This document shows, one piece after another, positions 33,399 through 42,077 of a stretch of DNA of 53,499 bases. The DNA is from DAOUAG01 sp034432935 (lineage in GTDB: Bacteria; Chloroflexota; Dehalococcoidia; SM23-28-2; RBG-16-64-32): the NCBI GenBank assembly GCA_034432935.1, contig DAOUBD010000049.1, positions 1-53,499 of the forward strand, in the 5' to 3' direction. Position numbers and translations under genes: made by a program. Numbering within the stretch: the stretch's first letter is position 1; each line of letters begins with the position of its first letter. The notes under the pieces are model-generated. The model was not told the DNA's origin. It worked only from the letters and a program-made list of their open reading frames with translations, and did no database searches.

Positions 33399-36116
33399 CT
33401 ACTCGAGTTCGGCCAGGCGCTGCTTGAGCGCCTCCACGCGGCCCTTGGCCGATGCCAGCCGCTCTTCCTCCTTGGCTACGATTGCGACTGGGGCTTTCGA
33501 GCGAAAAGCTTCGTTTGCCAGCTTTGCGCTCAATCTTTGAACCTCGCCCTCCGCTTCGGCCAACTGTGCCGAAAGCCGTTGCCGCTCAGCCTGGATATCG
33601 ATCATGCCGGCCAGGGGCAGCACCACCTGGGCTCCAGCCAAAACAGCCGTCGCCACTCCAGCGCTGGGGGCCTCCGAGGCCCCCGCCAGGAGATGCAGCG
33701 GCCGCACCCGGGCCAGCGACTCCAGGATGGGGCGCCACCCTTCCAGGACCGGCAGGAGGCCCGCCCCGGCAGAGCCATCGCCTGCCACGTACGCCTCTAC
33801 CCACCGCGCCGGGTCCACCCCCCGCTCGGCGCGGATGTTGCGGATCGCCCGGATCACGTCGATGAGGACGCCCACTCGCTCCTCAGCCTCGCCGTCGGCC
33901 TCCGGCGCGCCCGCCGGATAGGGCGCCACGATGAGCGCCTCCCCGAGTCCCTCTACCCGTTGCCGCAGGTGCTGCCAGACGGCCTCGGTGACGAAGGGCA
34001 TGAAGGGGTGCAGGAGCCGCAGCGACGCCTGAAGCACGTCCGCCGCCAGCGCCAAGGCCGACCCGTCGCCCTCCCTCAGCCGCACCTTTGCCATCTCCAG
34101 ATACCAATCGCAAAACTCGCTCCAGAAGAACTCGTAGAGCAATCGTCCAGCCTCGTTGATCTGGAACTCCGCCAACAGCTTGTTGGTCTCCGCTGCGGTA
34201 AAGAGGAGGCGCGAGACGATCCAGCGGTCTTCCAGCGGCCAGCTTCGCCTGGCTTCGGGTGACGCGCCCTCGATGCCAGGCAGGGCGGTCTTGCCCTCCT
34301 GGATGTTCTGGATGACGAAGCGGGCTGCGTTCCATATCTTGTTGGCGAAGTTGCGCCCGCCCTCCAGCTTCTCGTCGTATATGCGGAAGTCGGCGCCTGG
34401 CGCTCCCCCTGTCGCCAGAGTGAAGCGCAGGGCGTCACACCCGTACTTGTCTACGGACTCCAAGGGGTCGATGACGTTGCCGACGCTCTTGCTCATCTTG
34501 CGGCCTTGCTCGTCCCGGACGATGCCGTGGAGGTAGACGTGGCGGAAGGGGACATCCTTCATGTTGTAGAGGCCCATCATGATCATGCGGGCCACCCAGA
34601 AGAAGAGGATGTCATACCCCGTCTCCAGCACCGACGTGGGGTAGAAGTAGCGCAGGTCTTCCGTATCGGCGGGCCAGCCCAAGGTGGAGTGCGGCCACAG
34701 GGCTGAGGAGAACCAGGTATCCAGCACATCCGGGTCCTGCTCCAGCTCCCTGGAGCCGCATCGAGGGCAGGCGGAGGGGTCTTCCATCTCGACGATGACC
34801 TCGCCGCAGACCCGGCAGTACCAAACGGGGATGCGGTGCCCCCACCAGAGCTGGCGTGAGATGCACCAATCACGGATGTTCTCCATCCAGTGCATGTACA
34901 CCCGTTCGAAGCGCTTGGGCAGGATCTTGATGCGGCCATCGCGCACCGCCTCGATGGCGGGCCCGGCTAGCGGCCCGGTGCGCACGAACCACTGCTTGCT
35001 GACGATGGGCTCGACGACGGTATCGCAGCGCTGGCACTGGCCGATGGCGTGGCGGTGGGGCACCGTCTTCTCCAGTAGGCCCAGGCGCTCCAGGTCAGCC
35101 ACGATGGCCCGGCGGCATTCGGACCGGTCCATCCCCTTGTAGGGCCCGGCCTCGTCGTTCATCGTGCCGTCGGACGCCACGGCCACGATGGCGGGCAGCC
35201 CGTGGCGCTCCCCGATCTCGAAGTCGACCGCGTCGTGCCCGGGAGTGATCTTCAGGGCGCCTGTTCCAAACTCCGGGTCCACGGCGTCATCGGCGATGAC
35301 AGGGATGTGGCGCCCGATGATGGGCAACAGCGCCTTGCGCCCCACCATCCTCTGCCAGCGCTCCACCTTAGGGTTCACGGCGATGGCCACGTCGGCCACG
35401 ATGGTCTCCGGGCGGGTGGTGGCGATGACGATGTGCTCACCCGTTTCCTTCCCTTGGTCGTCCAGAAGGGGGTAGCGGACGTACCAGAGGTGGGAGTCCC
35501 TCTCTTCGTGTTCGACCTCTAGGTCCGACAGCGCCGTCTGACAGCGGGGGCACCAGTTGATGATCCTCTCCCCGCGATAGATGAGGCCATCCTTGTAGAG
35601 GCGGACGAAGGTCGTGCGCACCGCCCGCTGTGGCCCCTCGTCCATGGTGAACACCTCGCGGTCCCAATCGCAGGAGGCGCCGAGGCGCATATGCTGGTGC
35701 GAGATCACGCTGCGGTACTTGTGGACCCATGCCCAGACGCGCTCCAGAAAGGCCTCGCGGCCCAGGTCGTGGCGGGTCAGCCCCTCCTTGGCGATCTCCT
35801 TCTCCACCACGTTCTGTGTGGCGATGCCGGCGTGGTCGACGCCGGGCAGCCACAGGGTGGGATCGCCCATCATGCGGTGCCAGCGCACCAAGCAGTCCTC
35901 GATGGTGGCGGTGAGGGCATGCCCCAGGTGCAGCTCACCCGTCACGTTGGGCGGCGGCATGATGATGCAGAAGGGCTTCTTAGCCGGATCGATTCGCGGC
36001 TTGAAGTAGCCCCTTTCCAGCCAAAACTGGTAAAGGGGCGTCTCGGCCCGTGACGGGTCATAGGCCTTGGGCATCTCCGCCTGCTCTCGCGGCAGGCCAG
36101 CGCTCTCGGATGTCAT
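33399..36116 (-). CDS. valS: Valine--tRNA ligase
   Basis: 905 residues, class I synthetase of normal size. HLGH (63-66, in PPPNVTGELHLGHALTA) is the HIGH motif and KMSKS is at 540-544. The editing domain and anticodon domain follow, and the last 65 residues form the C-terminal coiled coil (from IQAERQRLSAQLAEAEGEVQ). Valine-like features (TGELHLGHA, the WVARMIMMGLYN block) separate it from IleS and LeuS. An inner ATG at 36074 is an alternative start. No T-box leader was seen. Confidence 0.96.
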   Translation of the reverse strand: MTSESAGLPREQAEMPKAYDPSRAETPLYQFWLERGYFKPRIDPAKKPFCIIMPPPNVTGELHLGHALTATIEDCLVRWHRMMGDPTLWLPGVDHAGIATQNVVEKEIAKEGLTRHDLGREAFLERVWAWVHKYRSVISHQHMRLGASCDWDREVFTMDEGPQRAVRTTFVRLYKDGLIYRGERIINWCPRCQTALSDLEVEHEERDSHLWYVRYPLLDDQGKETGEHIVIATTRPETIVADVAIAVNPKVERWQRMVGRKALLPIIGRHIPVIADDAVDPEFGTGALKITPGHDAVDFEIGERHGLPAIVAVASDGTMNDEAGPYKGMDRSECRRAIVADLERLGLLEKTVPHRHAIGQCQRCDTVVEPIVSKQWFVRTGPLAGPAIEAVRDGRIKILPKRFERVYMHWMENIRDWCISRQLWWGHRIPVWYCRVCGEVIVEMEDPSACPRCGSRELEQDPDVLDTWFSSALWPHSTLGWPADTEDLRYFYPTSVLETGYDILFFWVARMIMMGLYNMKDVPFRHVYLHGIVRDEQGRKMSKSVGNVIDPLESVDKYGCDALRFTLATGGAPGADFRIYDEKLEGGRNFANKIWNAARFVIQNIQEGKTALPGIEGASPEARRSWPLEDRWIVSRLLFTAAETNKLLAEFQINEAGRLLYEFFWSEFCDWYLEMAKVRLREGDGSALALAADVLQASLRLLHPFMPFVTEAVWQHLRQRVEGLGEALIVAPYPAGAPEADGEAEERVGVLIDVIRAIRNIRAERGVDPARWVEAYVAGDGSAGAGLLPVLEGWRPILESLARVRPLHLLAGASEAPSAGVATAVLAGAQVVLPLAGMIDIQAERQRLSAQLAEAEGEVQRLSAKLANEAFRSKAPVAIVAKEEERLASAKGRVEALKQRLAELE

Positions 36117-36167
36117 AGCTTCGTCTAGCGGCCGGGCGCGGGGACCACGGCGGGGTTAACGGTTTGA

Positions 36168-36196
36168 ATTGTAGGAGAGCCCATGACAAGGGACAA
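36168..36196 (-). promoter_or_regulatory. Promoter of valS
   Basis: TTGTCC and TACAAT are 17 bases apart on the minus strand, giving a leader of about 45 bases. Confidence 0.6.
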
Positions 36197-36212
36197 GGAA
36201 ACCGTCGCGGGG

Positions 36213-36470
36213 CCTATCGAAGGACGGCCTGGGCTCATGCTTCGAGGGCCTCAGCCTGAGCGGGGGGTGGACACGGCCAGGCGTCCCTTCCCGCTCGTCC
36301 TGAGCCCCGTCGATGGATGAGCGGAGCCTAGCGGCTCATGCTTCGAGAGCCTCAGCATGAGCGGGGGATCCCGCCTCGCGTAGCACGTCCCTTCCCGCTC
36401 GTCCTGAGCCCCGTCGAAGGGCGAGCGGAGCCTAGCGGCTCATGCTTCGAGGGCCTCAGCATGAGCGGGG
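36213..36470. repeat. REP-like palindromic repeat array (second locus)
   Basis: One partial unit (about 36213-36266) and two full units (36285-36366 and 36389-36470), about 104 bases apart. They share CCCTTCCCGCTCGTCCTGAG, the GTCGA block and GCTCATGCT...AGCATGAGC with the array at 13.1-13.5 kb. The array fills the gap between valS (start) and the fructose-bisphosphatase stop; nothing else is seen there except the valS promoter. Confidence 0.85.
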
Positions 36471-36489
36471 GGTGGGTTGACGGCTGTGT

Positions 36490-37605
36490 TCAGGCCTTGG
36501 CGGCCGCTGTTTCCGAGATCGGCTGCCAACGGCCTTGGAGCTTGCTGGCCACGGCGGGCATGGTCGTGTACTCCATCTCCTCCAGGGGCAGCCGGTGCGG
36601 CTCGAAGGGCCCGTGCAGGCGGAGGTAGTCCGCCACCTGATTGGCCTTCTCCCGGACGTGATCGAAGCCGGGGTCGTCGAACATGTCTTGGGGCCCGACA
36701 AGGCGGCCGTTGGCCAACTGGAAACCCAGGGCCACCAGCCTGGGCGGTCCGTCGAAGCGGCTGGGGTGGGCATCCCTGAGGGCGACGGGCATCAGGGGGC
36801 CGTGGTGGGAACCCCGCATCCAGCCCTCGACGATCCAGGGGGTTGTGAAGGGCTCCAGCACCTCGCCCACGGCCGGGAAGCTGCCCTGGCAGCGGACTAT
36901 CAGCGTGGGGTCATCCTTGCCCACGTAGCGGCCGGCGATGAGGGAGAGCTTGTCGGTGCTGGAGCAGGCGGCGATCTCGCCGGTCAGCCGGTTGTAGACG
37001 CGCTTTACGGCGTAGCGCCCCGGGGCGCCTATGAACACCAGGATGTCGTAGGACTCTTCTGGGGCGTTGAGCGTTATCTGGAGGTGCTCCTTGACATCCT
37101 GGATCTCGAAGCTGAAGCCCTTGTGCAGCGGCTCGCCGATGACCAAGCCCGGGGTGTTGAAGGGGTCAGCGAACATCTTGTACAGGGGGAGGTTGAAGGC
37201 GCCCGCCGATGTCTTGTCGCCCATGAAGACGATGATGGGCTCCGAGGGCCTCTCGTCGATCTCCATCTCGGCCGAGCCCGGCCCTGCGCCCCGGATGTTG
37301 CCGGAGAAGGCGTCCGTCAGGAGGTCCTGGCCGGCGCCGTATAGCTTCAGTCTCTTCGCCACCTCGGTCCCCTTGACGAAGGTGTCCCAGGCCAGCCGGT
37401 GGATCTCCACGTTGTTCTCGCCCCTATCGTGGGACATGATGAGAAACATGTCGTCTCCGCAGTGGCTTACGTGGAAATCGATGAGAAGACCTCGCTGGCG
37501 GGCCTTCTCCAGCTCCTCGCGGCCCAGGTCCAGGATCTCGGGGTGAGAAGACGAATGGCCGACGTAGCCTCCGATATCAGCCTTGATGACGCTCAGCGTG
37601 ACCAT
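36490..37605 (-). CDS. fbp: Fructose-1,6-bisphosphatase class V (FBP aldolase/phosphatase type)
   Basis: 371 residues. VTLSVIKADIGGYVGHSS is the archaeal-type FBPase N-terminus, and HCGDDMFLIMSHDRGENN and MGDKTSAGAFNLPLYKMFAD are catalytic blocks with metal-binding acids and the Schiff-base lysine region. Known members are bifunctional, making fructose-6-phosphate from triose phosphates, and mark gluconeogenesis in archaea and deep bacterial lines. The ATG at 37605 has GGAGG 9 bases upstream; the longer frame adds a non-conserved stretch. It is likely separate from the SDR gene 158 bases upstream. Confidence 0.92.
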   Translation of the reverse strand: MVTLSVIKADIGGYVGHSSSHPEILDLGREELEKARQRGLLIDFHVSHCGDDMFLIMSHDRGENNVEIHRLAWDTFVKGTEVAKRLKLYGAGQDLLTDAFSGNIRGAGPGSAEMEIDERPSEPIIVFMGDKTSAGAFNLPLYKMFADPFNTPGLVIGEPLHKGFSFEIQDVKEHLQITLNAPEESYDILVFIGAPGRYAVKRVYNRLTGEIAACSSTDKLSLIAGRYVGKDDPTLIVRCQGSFPAVGEVLEPFTTPWIVEGWMRGSHHGPLMPVALRDAHPSRFDGPPRLVALGFQLANGRLVGPQDMFDDPGFDHVREKANQVADYLRLHGPFEPHRLPLEEMEYTTMPAVASKLQGRWQPISETAAAKA

Positions 37606-37763
37606 GCAGCGGTACCTCCAGTCAGTTTGGGAGCGCAACCGATGGTATGCCCGGCCGGTGTCGTGGGGAGGCGGGAGCAACCGGTGGCGGGGTCATCGTC
37701 GCTGTCCAACATAACGAGGGCGGGAAAAGGTGTCAAGCGGTCCGCTGCTTGCTGGCCCCTCCG

Positions 37764-38525
37764 CTAGTGGGCCGTCCAGCCGCCGTCTACCACCAGATAG
37801 GCGCCGGTCATGAAGGAAGAGTCGTCGCTGGCCAGGAAGAGGGCCGCCTTGGCCACCTCCTCGGGCCGGCCGAGGCGCCCCATGGGGGTGTTCTCCTCGG
37901 CCCATCGGATCATCTGCATCTGCTTCAGGGGGTCCACCAGCGGAGTGTCTATCCAGCCCGGGCAGATGGCGTTGACGCGGACGTTCTGGCGGGCACCGTC
38001 CAGGCCGAACTGCTTGGTGAGCCCAATGACGGCGTGCTTGGAGGCGATGTAGGCGTGTCCGAAGCCGCCGGGGAAGCCCTGAGGGAGGACGGCCCCCACC
38101 AGGCCCGCCATGGAGGCCATGTTGACTATGGCGCCGCCGCCCTGCTTGGCCATCTGGGCCAGCCCGTGCAGGCAGCCGTAGAAGACCCCAGTAAGGTTCA
38201 CCGCCAGGATCCGCTCCCAGGTGTGGGCCGGCCCGCCGATGCCAGCGTTGTTGACCAAGACGTCCAGCCGGCCCCAGGCGTCAACGGTCGCCCCTATAGC
38301 GTTCTGCACATCCTCCTGCACGGAGGTGTCAGCCCGGAGAGGGCGAGCCTCTCCACCGGCAGTCACAATCTCCTCCGCCACGGCCTGAGCCGGCGCCTCG
38401 TTGATGTCGGCCGCCATCACGCGGGCGCCCTCGGCGGCGAAAAGGAGGGCGATGGCCCGCCCGATGCCTGAGCCTGCGCCGGTAACAAGAGCCGTCTTGC
38501 CGGCAAGCCGTCCTGTCGTGCCCAT
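37764..38525 (-). CDS. SDR-family oxidoreductase
   Basis: 253 residues, classical short-chain dehydrogenase. TGAGSGIGRAIAL is the cofactor site, DVLVNNAGIGG the NNAG motif, VNMASMAG supplies the serine and YIASKHAVIG the Tyr-x3-Lys pair. An acidic residue after beta-2 (AADIN) suggests NAD(H) use. Substrate unknown. AGGAGGT precedes the ATG. C-terminus DGGWTAH is family-like. Confidence 0.92.
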   Translation of the reverse strand: MGTTGRLAGKTALVTGAGSGIGRAIALLFAAEGARVMAADINEAPAQAVAEEIVTAGGEARPLRADTSVQEDVQNAIGATVDAWGRLDVLVNNAGIGGPAHTWERILAVNLTGVFYGCLHGLAQMAKQGGGAIVNMASMAGLVGAVLPQGFPGGFGHAYIASKHAVIGLTKQFGLDGARQNVRVNAICPGWIDTPLVDPLKQMQMIRWAEENTPMGRLGRPEEVAKAALFLASDDSSFMTGAYLVVDGGWTAH

Positions 38526-38659
38526 AGGTGACCTCCTCTCACTCCGTAAGTCGCGCCGCCATTGTACGCACCGGCGGCAGCAGCCCGCCATCGGCTCCCT
38601 TGCCCGCCCGCCTTTTCACCCCCCATAATGGCCCATGGACCCCAGCCGAGGGAGAACCT

Positions 38660-39505
38660 ATGAGCAAGCTCGCCGAACGCATTCGCAGGGCCAGCCGCAT
38701 CGCGCCCGCCCCCCTGGGCTTCACAGCGGCGGCAGCCCCGGCGCCGGAGCCCACCCTCCTTTCCTTGGTGCGCCTCCAGGCCCACGAGGCTGCCAAGGCT
38801 GCCGAAGCCGCCAGCCGGGGGGCCGACGCCGTAATCATCGATGGTCTGGACCCCAACCGGGCAGCAGAGGTGGCTGCCAAGGCGCAGGGCCTCATCGTGG
38901 GCGCCCGCGTCCCCAAGCTTGGCCGCAGGGAGGCCGCAACCCTCAGGGCGGCGGGGGTGGACTTCCTGGTGATGGACCTGGCTTCGGCGGCGGAAGCGAT
39001 GCTGGAAGAAGGCATCGGGTTCGTCCTGGCCCTTGGCAAGGAGGCCGACGAGACAACCCTCCGGCTATTCGCCGACCTATCCTTGGATGCCGCCATTGCA
39101 CCTCCTCAGGAGGCGTTCTTGACCGTGGGCAAACTGCTGGACCTGCGTAGGATAGCCGCTCTCTCCCGCACGCCGCTCCTCTGCGAGACGGCCCCCGAGG
39201 CCGGCGCCGCGCACCTCCAACTACTGCGAGACTCTGGAGTAGCAGGGGTGATCGTTGACTCCTCGGGTCTAGGCAAACTGGACGTATTGAGGCAAACGAT
39301 AGCGGCGCTCCCGGCCCGCGGCCGGCGACGCGAAGAGCGGGCCGAGGCGGTGCTGCCGGTGCAGGTCCTGGCTGGCCACGGCGAGGAGGAGGAAGAGGAG
39401 GAAGAGGAGCGCCTGAACAGGTTGGAGGCCTCCTCTGACGCTGGCTATGCCCCTTGGCACCCGGGGGGCGCCTGGGCACGAAGGCCGCGGGCACATTTAC
39501 CTTGA
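38660..39505 (+). CDS. Hypothetical alpha/beta (TIM-barrel-like) protein with acidic tail
   Basis: 281 residues, no recognised family. Repeating beta-alpha units with Ala-rich helices (DAVIIDGLDPN, GLIVGARVPKL, VDFLVMDLASAAE, TPLLCETAPEAG, VAGVIVDSSGLGKLD) look like a TIM-barrel or related fold. The C-terminus has a run of nine glutamates, then a low-complexity end. The ATG has GAGGGAG about 5 bases before it. Its TGA overlaps the -35 box of the MerR gene. Confidence 0.7.
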   Translation: MSKLAERIRRASRIAPAPLGFTAAAAPAPEPTLLSLVRLQAHEAAKAAEAASRGADAVIIDGLDPNRAAEVAAKAQGLIVGARVPKLGRREAATLRAAGVDFLVMDLASAAEAMLEEGIGFVLALGKEADETTLRLFADLSLDAAIAPPQEAFLTVGKLLDLRRIAALSRTPLLCETAPEAGAAHLQLLRDSGVAGVIVDSSGLGKLDVLRQTIAALPARGRRREERAEAVLPVQVLAGHGEEEEEEEEERLNRLEASSDAGYAPWHPGGAWARRPRAHLP

Positions 39506-39530
39506 CGTAGGCGTTAAGTCCGCCTATACT
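39502..39530 (+). promoter_or_regulatory. Promoter of the MerR-family gene with operator palindrome
   Basis: TTGACG and TATACT are 17 bases apart. The spacer holds TAGGCG-TTAAGTC-CGCCTA (perfect 6-bp arms, 7-base centre). MerR proteins bind dyads between -35 and -10, so this is a good autoregulation site. Confidence 0.7.
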
Positions 39531-39574
39531 GCCATTCAAGAAACGGGGGTGCTTGATTCCGTAAGGAGCGGGCC

Positions 39575-40045
39575 TTGACTGATTCTTCCGAAGCTTACCT
39601 ACAGATCGGCGAAGTCGCTGAAAGGACGGGTGTCACGCAGCGCACCCTCCGCTTCTATGAGGAGAAGGGGCTGCTGAAGCCGCCCAGCCGGATGGAGGGG
39701 GGCTTCCGGCTGTACTCCGAGGAAGATGTCAAGCGGGTGGAGCAGATCCGCCGCCTTCAGGATCTTCTGGGCGTGACCCTGGCGGAGATCAAGGAGATGG
39801 TGGAGGCCCACGAGGTCCTGCGCCAGCTCAAGGCCCAGTACCGGCCAGAGGCCGCCATTGCCGAGAAACGCCGCCAGTTAGAAAAGGCCATCGAGGTCAC
39901 CAACCGCCAATACGCCATCGTCAGCCAGAAGGCAGAGCAGCTCCGGGAGCTGAAATCGCAGATAGAGGAGCGTCTGAAGGTATTCCAGCGCTGGAGCAAA
40001 GAGCTGGATGAGATGGAGCGCAAGGCGGCCGCTCTAAGAGGCTAA
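39575..40045 (+). CDS. MerR-family transcriptional regulator
   Basis: 156 residues. QIGEVAERTGVTQRTLRFYE is the winged-helix DNA-binding start, then the second helix pair (FRLYSEEDVKRVEQI), and a long coiled coil (about 85-150, LRQLKAQYRPEAA to LDEMERKAAA) for the dimer. It has no cysteine, so it is not a MerR/ZntR-type metal sensor, and no ligand domain is visible. TTG start with AAGGAG 7 bases upstream. It probably controls its own promoter. Confidence 0.9.
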   Translation: MTDSSEAYLQIGEVAERTGVTQRTLRFYEEKGLLKPPSRMEGGFRLYSEEDVKRVEQIRRLQDLLGVTLAEIKEMVEAHEVLRQLKAQYRPEAAIAEKRRQLEKAIEVTNRQYAIVSQKAEQLRELKSQIEERLKVFQRWSKELDEMERKAAALRG

Positions 40046-40072
40046 GCCTCCCGCCTCGTCCTTCGGCCGCTT

Positions 40073-40780
40073 CTAGTGGTGCTCGCCGCCCTCTCCGGGT
40101 TCCCGCGGCGGCGGGCGGTGCAACCAGAACCCTACCTTGTGGCGCACCGCGTAGCCGACGAATCCCAGCGCTGTCGCCCCAGCCACGGCAGCCAGGGTGA
40201 GGAGCGCCAGCTCCAGCACGTCCGGCCCGCCATCGGACCCAGAGGTTGGGCCCGGCGATGCGGCAGGCGTCGCGGCGGGTGTCGCGCCCGCTGGGATGAG
40301 GGTTGGCCCGGGGGTCATGTCGCCCATGCAGGGGGGTGGTGTAGCCCGCAGGATCGGGCTGCCCCCAGCCTTGACGGTGAAAGTGATCTGGCCCTCCGTA
40401 GGCTCCTTCGTGGCGTCATCGGTGACCCGGTACCGGAATGTCCACTGGCCGGGCCCCGGCTTGTCCACCAGGTTAGGGTAGATGGCGAGGCCGTAACCGT
40501 CGCGCTGGAACACTATCCGCATGCCGACGCCCGACTTATCGGGCGGGACAAGGAAGAAGTCCCAGTCGCCCCCCTTGTCCTTGTCCCGGTTATTGACGGG
40601 GCGGGCGAAGCACATCTGGATGACTTCAGGCTTGTCGGCAAGCACGTCGCCGTCCTTCGGGAACATGAAGGTTATCTCGGGGCCGCCCGCCAGTGTCGCG
40701 GCCGGGAGCCCGGCCAGGACCGCCACCGCCGCCAGCGCTAGAACGGCCGCGACCCCCGGTATCGCCAAAAACCTCATCAT
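40073..40780 (-). CDS. Exported CopC-like domain protein with C-terminal membrane anchor
   Basis: 235 residues. A signal peptide (VLALAAVAVLAGLPAATLAG) is followed by a domain whose EITFMFPKDGDVLADKPEVI and GYGLAIYPNLVDKPGPGQWT resemble CopC/YcnJ-type beta sandwiches. A Pro/Thr/Ala linker then leads to a membrane helix (ELALLTLAAVAGATALGFVG) and a basic, His-ending tail. The copper-type histidine set is not clear, so metal binding is doubtful. Convergent with the MerR gene and divergent from proB. Confidence 0.65.
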   Translation of the reverse strand: MMRFLAIPGVAAVLALAAVAVLAGLPAATLAGGPEITFMFPKDGDVLADKPEVIQMCFARPVNNRDKDKGGDWDFFLVPPDKSGVGMRIVFQRDGYGLAIYPNLVDKPGPGQWTFRYRVTDDATKEPTEGQITFTVKAGGSPILRATPPPCMGDMTPGPTLIPAGATPAATPAASPGPTSGSDGGPDVLELALLTLAAVAGATALGFVGYAVRHKVGFWLHRPPPREPGEGGEHH

Positions 40781-40870
40781 GACTACCCCTGTGAAAGCTT
40801 GCTCCAGGCGAATGTACCACATCGCGCCGCTAGGGCGTAGGCCCAGTTCCGTCAGGGTCAGCCACCTGGG

Positions 40871-40876
40871 TATAAT
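40871..40876 (+). promoter_or_regulatory. Candidate -10 box of proB
   Basis: Perfect TATAAT, 40 bases before the proB ATG. The -35 region is weak (TTCCGT, 18 bases upstream). Confidence 0.4.
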
Positions 40877-40916
40877 GCCAACGCATGTTAGCCGATGGTC
40901 TCCCCCTGCCCATGCC

Positions 40917-42074
40917 ATGACGCGTCCTAGCCGCAGCAACCCGTCACAGGCGCAGAACCTGCGCTATCGCCGCATCGTGGCCAAGTTCGGCACCAACGTC
41001 CTGACCGCCGGCACCGATAAGCTCGACCTGGAAGTGATGGCCTCCCTCGTCGGGCAGGTCGCCCGGCTCCACAAGAACGGAGTCCAGGTGATCGTCGTCA
41101 CTTCCGGCGCCATAGCTGCCGGACGCCACCGTCTCGGCATCCACCGCGACCGGAAGGACATGCCGTACCGGCAGGTGTTGGCGGCCGTGGGGCAGAGCGA
41201 TCTGATGCAGGCCTACCAGGAGCTTTTTGCCTGGCATGAGATCACGGTGGCGCAGACGCTCCTGACGCGCCGCGATCTGGCGGACCGGCAGGGGTACCTG
41301 AACGCCCGCAACACCCTCCTCGCCCTGTTGGAGCTCGGGGTCGTGCCGATAGTCAACGAAAACGACGTAGTGGCGGTGGACGAGATCGAAGGGGCCAAGA
41401 TAGGCGACAACGACAACCTTTCCGCCCTCGTGGCCAACCTCGTGGACGCCGACCTCCTCGCTCTCCTGACCGACACCCCCGGCCTTTACACTGCAGACCC
41501 CCAAGTGGACCCGGACGCCACCTTGATACCCCGTGTCGAGCGCATCGACGAGACCATCGAGGCGCTGGCAGGCGGGACCAGGGCCGACGGCCGCGGCGTC
41601 GGCGGCATGGCCACCAAGATCCAGGCGGCGCGTCTGGCCACCGCCGGCGGCGCCGACGTCATAATCGCTGCCGGACGGGAGCCCGGCGTCCTTGTACGGC
41701 TCGCCCAGGGCGAAGCCGTGGGCACCCTGTTCCCGGCTACGGTGGACCGCCTGGAGAGCCGCAAGCGCTGGATGCTGGCCGGCCTCTCGCTGCGGGGGGC
41801 CATCATCATCGACGAAGGAGCTGCCGGCGCGCTGCGGCACCAGAACAAGAGCCTCCTGCCCGCCGGAGTCCGCGACGTCCAGGGCGGCTTCGAGCGCGGC
41901 GACGCGGTGGAGCTTCTAGACCCGGAGGGGCGCCGCGTGGGCTACGGCATCGCCAACTACGGCTCTGCCGATATCCTGCGCATCCGGGGCATGCGCTCCG
42001 ATCGCATCGAGGCCGTTCTCGGGCACCATTACGGCAGCGAAGTGGTGCACCGGGACAACATGGTGTGCCTGTAG
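40917..42074 (+). CDS. proB: Glutamate 5-kinase
   Basis: 385 residues: amino-acid kinase domain then C-terminal PUA domain. VAKFGTNVL, VTSGAIAAG, NENDVVAVDEI, KIGDNDNLSALVANLVDADL and GRGVGGMATKIQAARLA are the AAK signatures. The PUA domain (about 290-385) resembles the E. coli type. It phosphorylates L-glutamate for proline synthesis; proA is on the same strand 5.6 kb downstream, not adjacent. The frame is open upstream, but only the ATG at 40917 starts after the promoter. Confidence 0.95.
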   Translation: MTRPSRSNPSQAQNLRYRRIVAKFGTNVLTAGTDKLDLEVMASLVGQVARLHKNGVQVIVVTSGAIAAGRHRLGIHRDRKDMPYRQVLAAVGQSDLMQAYQELFAWHEITVAQTLLTRRDLADRQGYLNARNTLLALLELGVVPIVNENDVVAVDEIEGAKIGDNDNLSALVANLVDADLLALLTDTPGLYTADPQVDPDATLIPRVERIDETIEALAGGTRADGRGVGGMATKIQAARLATAGGADVIIAAGREPGVLVRLAQGEAVGTLFPATVDRLESRKRWMLAGLSLRGAIIIDEGAAGALRHQNKSLLPAGVRDVQGGFERGDAVELLDPEGRRVGYGIANYGSADILRIRGMRSDRIEAVLGHHYGSEVVHRDNMVCL

Positions 42075-42077
42075 GCG

